Assembly (NCBI RefSeq): GCF_015163715.1 | Contig: NZ_JADDUM010000186.1 | Location: 1 to 47,344 of the forward strand | Length of the DNA: 47,344 nucleotides | Reading direction: 5' to 3' | From: Pseudomonas cyclaminis | Lineage (GTDB): Bacteria > Pseudomonadota > Gammaproteobacteria > Pseudomonadales > Pseudomonadaceae | Shown: positions 42,999 to 47,344 of the stretch, piece after piece | Numbering within the stretch: position 1 is the first letter of the stretch | Layout of the letters: each line of letters begins with the position of its first letter | Notes under the pieces: model-generated | What the model saw: the letters and a program-made list of their open reading frames with translations, nothing else | Told to the model about the DNA's origin: nothing | Database searches by the model: none | Made by a program: the position numbers and the translations under genes

Positions 42999-44339
42999 TC
43001 AACGCATATGCAAAATAATCGGACTGCTGCTCGCAGGGTCCGTATGCCCGCGTAGTTTGCCCACCGCCTTGGCGTCTACCGCGCCACCCTGGTTGCCCCA
43101 CGTGCCGCGCACAAACGTCAGCACTTCGGCGATTTCCTGGTCGGACAATTGCTCGCGAAACGCCGGCATGCGGTAGGCATCCGGCACGCCAGCGGCGACC
43201 ACGCGTTGTGCGCCATTGAGGGTGATGTTGATCGCTGACGCCGTCTCCTTGACCAAGGCCGAAGTGGCGCCAGCGAGAGGTGGCATCCACTCGGGCTGGC
43301 CTTTGCCGTCTGCGCCATGGCACGAGGCGCAGCGGGTGGCGTAGGTGTGGGCGCCGGGGACGTCCGGGCGCACGTCGGCGGTTACGTACTGCCAGGGCGT
43401 GCCGTCGCGCTGCGGGTCGCCGGGCAGCGACTTGAGGTAGCGGGCGATGGCCGCCAGGTCGTCGTCGGCCATGAACTGGGTGGAGTTGTTGAACGCTTCG
43501 GTCATCGAGCCGTAGACCACCGCGTGCTGGTTGCGGCCGGTCTTGAGGAACTGCACGATCTGCGGCTCGCTCCAGCGGCCCAGGCCGCTGTTGGGGTCCT
43601 GGCGCAGGCTGGGTGCGTACCAGCCATCGAGCAGGGCACCGGCGAGGTACGGCTTGCCGGAATCATCCAGGGCCTTTTCGTTAAAGGCCAGGCCCCGTGG
43701 CGTGTGACAACTGCCGCAATGGCCAGGGCCCTGGACGATATAGGCGCCGCGATTCCACAGTGCGTCCTGATTGGGGTTGGCGGCGTAGGTGGCGGTCGGT
43801 GCGAACACGCCGTTCCACAGGGCGATGGGCCAGCGCATGTTCAGCGGCCAGGGAATATCGCTGGGGATATTCGGCTGGTTGGCCGGTTGCACGCCTTTCA
43901 TGAAAAACGCGTACATCGCCTGGATATCGTCGTCGCTGAGCTTGGCATACGACGGGTAGGGCATGGCCGGGTACAGCCGGCGGCCGCCCGGTGCCACGCC
44001 GTGACGCACTGCGCGATCAAAATCGGCCAGGCTGTAAGTACCGATCCCGTGGGTGCGGTCCGGGGTGATGTTGGTGGCGTGAATCGCTCCCAACGGCGTG
44101 GCCATTTCCAGGCCACCGGCGAACGGTGCCTTGCCGGGCAGGCTGTGGCAGGCCACGCAGTCGCTGAGGCGGGCGACGTACTCGCCGCGACTGACCAGGG
44201 CCGGGTCGGCACTGGCTGCATGTGGCGCTTCAAACGGTGTAGCGGGCTGGCGGGTGACATACCAGGCCAGCAGGCCGGCGGCGACGACGCAGGGCAGCGC
44301 GAGCCAGCCTACGGTTCTTGCGAATCGACGGTTGTTCAT
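42999..44339 (-). CDS. Tri-haem membrane-anchored cytochrome c
   Basis: A 446-residue cytochrome with three CXXCH haem sites: CVACHSLPGK (about residue 57), CGSCHTPRGL (about 210) and CASCHGADGK (about 340). Each is followed by its own Met ligand region. The N-terminus has an uncleaved-type signal anchor (TVGWLALPCVVAAGLLAWYV). This is the electron acceptor of three-subunit periplasmic molybdenum dehydrogenases and matches the IorB/IorA genes next to it. It passes electrons from the dehydrogenase to the respiratory chain. It is the last gene of the operon, 16 bases after iorB. Confidence 0.9.
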   Translation of the reverse strand: MNNRRFARTVGWLALPCVVAAGLLAWYVTRQPATPFEAPHAASADPALVSRGEYVARLSDCVACHSLPGKAPFAGGLEMATPLGAIHATNITPDRTHGIGTYSLADFDRAVRHGVAPGGRRLYPAMPYPSYAKLSDDDIQAMYAFFMKGVQPANQPNIPSDIPWPLNMRWPIALWNGVFAPTATYAANPNQDALWNRGAYIVQGPGHCGSCHTPRGLAFNEKALDDSGKPYLAGALLDGWYAPSLRQDPNSGLGRWSEPQIVQFLKTGRNQHAVVYGSMTEAFNNSTQFMADDDLAAIARYLKSLPGDPQRDGTPWQYVTADVRPDVPGAHTYATRCASCHGADGKGQPEWMPPLAGATSALVKETASAINITLNGAQRVVAAGVPDAYRMPAFREQLSDQEIAEVLTFVRGTWGNQGGAVDAKAVGKLRGHTDPASSSPIILHMR

Positions 44340-44355
44340 GGGCGGTCTCGCTCGG

Positions 44356-46580
44356 TTAGCTGAAAGTGTGTCGGCTTAATGGCAGGCTGCGCACACGCTG
44401 GCCGGTCAATTGCGCCACCGCGTTGACCACGGCCGGCGCCACAGCGGGGAGCGGAGGCTCACCGATGCCGCCCATCTTTTCACCACTCTCAATGATCTTT
44501 ACGTGCACCCGCGCCATGCGGGACGGCGGCAGGATCGGGTAAAGGTCGTAATTGCGCGCCCGTGGCTTGCCGTCCACGTACACCGCTTCCTCCAGCAAGG
44601 TTTGCGACAGTCCCAGGGCGACCGCGCCGTTGACCTGCGCCTCGACAATCGCCGGGTTGACGATGCTGCCAGGGTCGATGGCTTCCCAGATGTGGTGCAC
44701 TTTCACCTGGCCGTGTTCAATCGACACTTCGGCAATCACTGCCGCGTGGGAGCCGAACGGCGAGGCCATGGCCACGCCACGCGCCCGTCGTGTGCCGTCT
44801 TCGGCGGTGTAGGGGCCGCGTTTCCAGCCACCGGACAACTCGCCCACGGCCTTGAGCAAGGTGGTCAACCGGGGGTTGTCACGCAGCAGATGCAGGCGCA
44901 ACTCATAGGGGTCGCGCTTGCCCTGGTCCGCCAGTTCATCGAGGAACGCTTCGTAGAAGAAGTCATTCAGCGAATTACCCACCGAGCGCCAGTAGCCGAG
45001 CATGGCCGGGCCTTTGACGTAAATCTGCGCGATGCGTTTGTTGGGGATGGCGTAGCTCTTGCCCGACAAACCTTCGAGGGCGGTGGGGTCGAGTTTTTCG
45101 CCCTGTTTGCCGGCGATGGCTTCGCTGGGGCCTTCGGTGGCGCTGACCGCTTCGATGGCGACGGGCAGGCCGTCGGCATCCAGCGCGGCGCGGAACTTGA
45201 CCACCGCCACCGGGCGCAGCACATCGCGCAGGAACTCTTCTTCACGACTCCAGATCAGCTTGACCGGACGGCCCACCGCCTTGGCCAGCGCAATGGCCTG
45301 CGGGTAAGGGCTGGCCGAGTCATACAGGAAGTGCCGACCGAAAAAACCGCCCAGCAGCGGCGAATGAAGATTGATCTGCTCGGGCGCCAGGCCAGTGCGC
45401 TTGGCGATGTCGGCACGGAACATGTCCGGCGCCTGGTTGGGCAGCCAGATGTCCAGGGTGCCGTCGGGGTTGAAACGCGCCAGGGCTGAAGGCGGCTCCA
45501 ACTGGGCGTGGTTGACGTACTGGTTGTGGTACGTGGCTTCGACCTGGGTCTTGGCGTTTTTCAGCGCGCCGGCCACATCGCCTTCGTTTTCATCGTCACG
45601 GGCCGGGCCTTGCTGGGCCGCGAGAAAGTCGCGAAAGCCATCGCTGGAAAAGTCAGCGGGCATGGCGCGGACTTTGGAGTCGGCGGTGGGTTCCAGCCAG
45701 TCGACCTGGATGGCTTCCACCGCACGCTTGGCATGCCACCAGCGTTCGGCGACGACCGCCACGGCGCCGGGCAGTTGATGCACCGAGTGCACGCCGGGCA
45801 TGGCTTCGACCTGCGCCTGGTTGCGCAGGCTGCCCACGGTCATGCCCAGGCGCGGCGCGTGCTGCACGGCGGCGTGGAGCATGTCGTCGACTTTCAGGTC
45901 GATGCTGTACAGCGCTTTGCCGGTGGATTTGTCGTAGGCGTCTACACGCTTGACCGGTTTACCGATCCAGCGGAATTGGCTCGGGTCGCGCAGGGTGATG
46001 CTTGCGGCGTCAGGCACCGGCATGTCCAGGGCCCGACCGGCCAACTCGCCGTAACCCAGGGAACGGCCGGATGCAGCGTGAATCACGCGGCCGGGTTGGG
46101 TGGTCAGCTCACCCACGGGCACACCGAGTTGCTCGGCACGGCCTGCAGCAACATGGCGCGGGCGAGGGCGCCGAGGCGGCGCATGGTCGGGTAGCTCATG
46201 CGTACCGACATGCTGCCGCCGGTGATGCGCATGCCGTTGTCCATCACCACATAGGCTTCGCCGGGTGGCGCGGCTTCGACGATGAAGGTGGCCGGGTCGG
46301 CGTCGAGTTCTTCACCGACAATCTGCGCCATGGCGGTGTGGGTGCCTTGGCCGCCTTCCATAAAGGGGCTGAGCAAGCGAACAGTGCCGTCCGGGCGAAT
46401 CTCCAGGAATGCCGGCACCTGCGTACCGCGTTCGGCCGCGGCGCCGGTGGCCGCCTGCACCCGGCCCGAGCCCAGTGGCAGGCCAAAACCGATGACCAGT
46501 GCGCCCACGGCGGTACTCGCCAGGAAGCGCCGACGCGACAGGTTGATAGGCTCACCCGGGATGAATGCTGGCGTATTCAT
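44356..46580 (-). pseudogene. Isoquinoline 1-oxidoreductase beta-like molybdenum subunit, one frameshift
   Basis: The first frame has a Tat signal peptide (INLSRRRFLASTAVGAL), then EIRPDGTVRLLSPFMEGGQG, TAMAQIVGEELDADPATFIV and MSYPTMRRLGALARAMLLQA. One base is missing near 46136-46143, after which the next frame continues from QLGVPVGELTTQPGRVIHAA to the C-terminus (GIGEPPLPAVAPAVVNAVAQ). The repaired protein of about 741 residues is the usual length of IorB-type subunits carrying the molybdopterin cofactor. The family's catalytic Glu lies in the GIGEPPLPA motif. It is Tat-exported with IorA to the periplasm. Substrate is not defined by sequence; aldehydes and N-heterocycles are the known substrates of the family. 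Confidence 0.83.
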
Positions 46581-47037
46581 CAGCAGTCTCCTTCCCGGTG
46601 GCCAAGTGATCCATGGCGGCATGGATGGCGTTGTAGGTGCCGCACCGGCACAGGTTGACCATCGCCGCGTCGATCTGCTCCTTGGTGGGTGCGGGCGTGT
46701 GCTTGAGCAGCGCGGTGGCCGCCATCACTTGCCCGGACTGGCAATAACCGCATTGCGCGACCTGGTGCTCGACCCAGGCGCTGACCACGCGCTTGCCCAC
46801 GTCATCGGCTTCGATGGCCTCGATGGTAGTGATCTCGCGGCCAACGACCCCGGCCACCGGTGTGACGCACGAACGCACCACATTGCCGTCCACCAGCACC
46901 GAACAGGCGCCGCACTGGGCCAGGCCGCAGCCGTATTTGGTACCGGTCATGCCCAGATTGTCGCGGATCACCCACAGCAACGGCGTGTCGGCTTCGGCAT
47001 CGACCTGATAGGCCTTTTGGTTGATACGTAATTCCAT
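46552..47037 (-). CDS. iorA: Isoquinoline 1-oxidoreductase alpha-like [2Fe-2S] subunit
   Basis: A 161-residue iron-sulphur subunit with the N-terminal plant-type ferredoxin cluster (YGCGLAQCGACSVLVDG, later Cys in VRSCVTPV) and the C-terminal cluster (CGYCQSGQVMAATALL and LCRCGTYNAIHAAM). It moves electrons from the molybdenum subunit to cytochrome c. It has no signal of its own, so it should be exported with the Tat-bearing IorB. ATG 47037 begins MELRINQKAYQVDAEADTPL, with a weak site upstream. Its end overlaps the iorB start by 29 bases. It is the first gene of the dehydrogenase operon. Confidence 0.9.
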   Translation of the reverse strand: MELRINQKAYQVDAEADTPLLWVIRDNLGMTGTKYGCGLAQCGACSVLVDGNVVRSCVTPVAGVVGREITTIEAIEADDVGKRVVSAWVEHQVAQCGYCQSGQVMAATALLKHTPAPTKEQIDAAMVNLCRCGTYNAIHAAMDHLATGKETADEYASIHPG

Positions 47038-47221
47038 GGCTGGCTCACCTGCTGATCATCGGTTGGTGGTGCTGATTTCTTATAGGAGTGGTGCGACTGC
47101 AAGTCGCCCATCGTCGAACTCTAGACCACTGCGCGGGGGGGATCTATGCGATAGCCGTGATGTTCAGAGGATCAGGCAAGGATTCAACAGGATTGGGTGA
47201 CTGCGGGCGGTGAACCCCGGC

Positions 47222-47344
47222 TTTCCTGTGGTGAACCGATTGTTTGTGGTCAACAGGCTTTCTGTGGTCGACAGGCTTTCTGTGGCCAACAGGCTTTCTA
47301 TGGTCAACAGGCTTTCAGTAGTGAGCGGGCTTGTTGTGGTGAGC
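47222..47344. repeat. 18-bp tandem repeat running to the window edge
   Basis: Clear 18-base units start at 47258 (CTTTCTGTGGTCGACAGG), 47276, 47294 and 47312, with weaker ones from 47222 and 47240 and a last partial copy at 47330. Units differ by one to several bases. The final copies (GTGAGCGGGCTTGTTGTGGTG) merge into the fluorescens palindrome family seen at 36270. The region 47038-47221 before it has no gene and one small hairpin (GCGACT-GCA-AGTCGC, 47093-47107). The array continues past the window. Confidence 0.7.

Noticed and set aside
47222..47344. Possible CRISPR array
   Set aside because: Units of 18 bases abut with no spacers, and no cas genes are present.

Overview
The window reads as chromosomal DNA of a Pseudomonas species, most likely of the P. 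fluorescens group. The signs are high GC with strong GC3 bias, a 4-hydroxyphenylacetate (hpa) meta-cleavage cluster in Pseudomonas order with hpaG split in two, a FeaR-type regulator, fluorescens-type short palindromic repeats (5040, 14229, 36270, 47222) and the oxidative uronate pathway (Udh, KdgD). No rRNA, tRNA, CRISPR array or IS transposase was seen.

Layout. 0.1-3.3 kb: a small PAS chemoreceptor, an APC permease and a broken DUF3156 gene. 3.4-10.6 kb: an amine/aromatic side-chain module with a FeaR-like AraC regulator, a TetR regulator, two SDRs, a MoaF protein, a LuxR regulator, a cupin, a DAO-type FAD amine oxidase and a first HpaR-like MarR repressor. 10.8-19.8 kb: the lower homoprotocatechuate pathway on the minus strand (hpaI-H-X-F-D-E-G2-G1), then hpaA and a second HpaR. 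The hydroxylase hpaBC is absent. 19.8-22.3 kb: a TetR regulator divergent from an SDR and a zinc-less MDR oxidoreductase. 22.4-36.3 kb: a galacturonate/pectin unit with a FadR-type GntR regulator, uronate dehydrogenase, KdgM porin, an enolase-superfamily enzyme (probable galactarolactone cycloisomerase), a complete peptide-class ABC importer with two paralogous binding proteins, KdgD and a GH28 exo-polygalacturonase. 36.4-42 kb: a YdcA-like Cys-rich secreted protein, then pstSCAB coupled to a Fic-like protein and an HAD phosphatase. 42-42.7 kb: a BrnT/BrnA toxin-antitoxin pair. 43-47 kb: a three-subunit molybdenum dehydrogenase (tri-haem cytochrome c, IorB, IorA). The window ends in an 18-bp tandem repeat.

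How the genes work together. A 14-bp element, consensus near RTTAANNTGTTAAC, occurs once before feaR, once before the oxidase/MarR pair and twice before hpaG1. This suggests that the HpaR-like repressors tie the amine module to the ring-cleavage operon. A different 13-bp element, near GTYATCGTAYRAC, occurs four times: twice in the kdgM/cycloisomerase gap and twice in the gap before kdgD. It probably marks the regulon of the GntR protein. In that regulon GH28 would release uronates, KdgM and the ABC importer would take them up, and Udh, the cycloisomerase and KdgD would convert them to 2-oxoglutarate semialdehyde.

Caution. Seven genes need a total of eight single-base frame corrections to read through (PAS-MCP, DUF3156 twice, LuxR, hpaF, GH28, HAD, iorB). 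All have well-conserved sequence on both sides of the break. This density points to base-calling indels in the assembly at least as much as to real gene decay, so the frameshifted genes are annotated with their inferred full extents.
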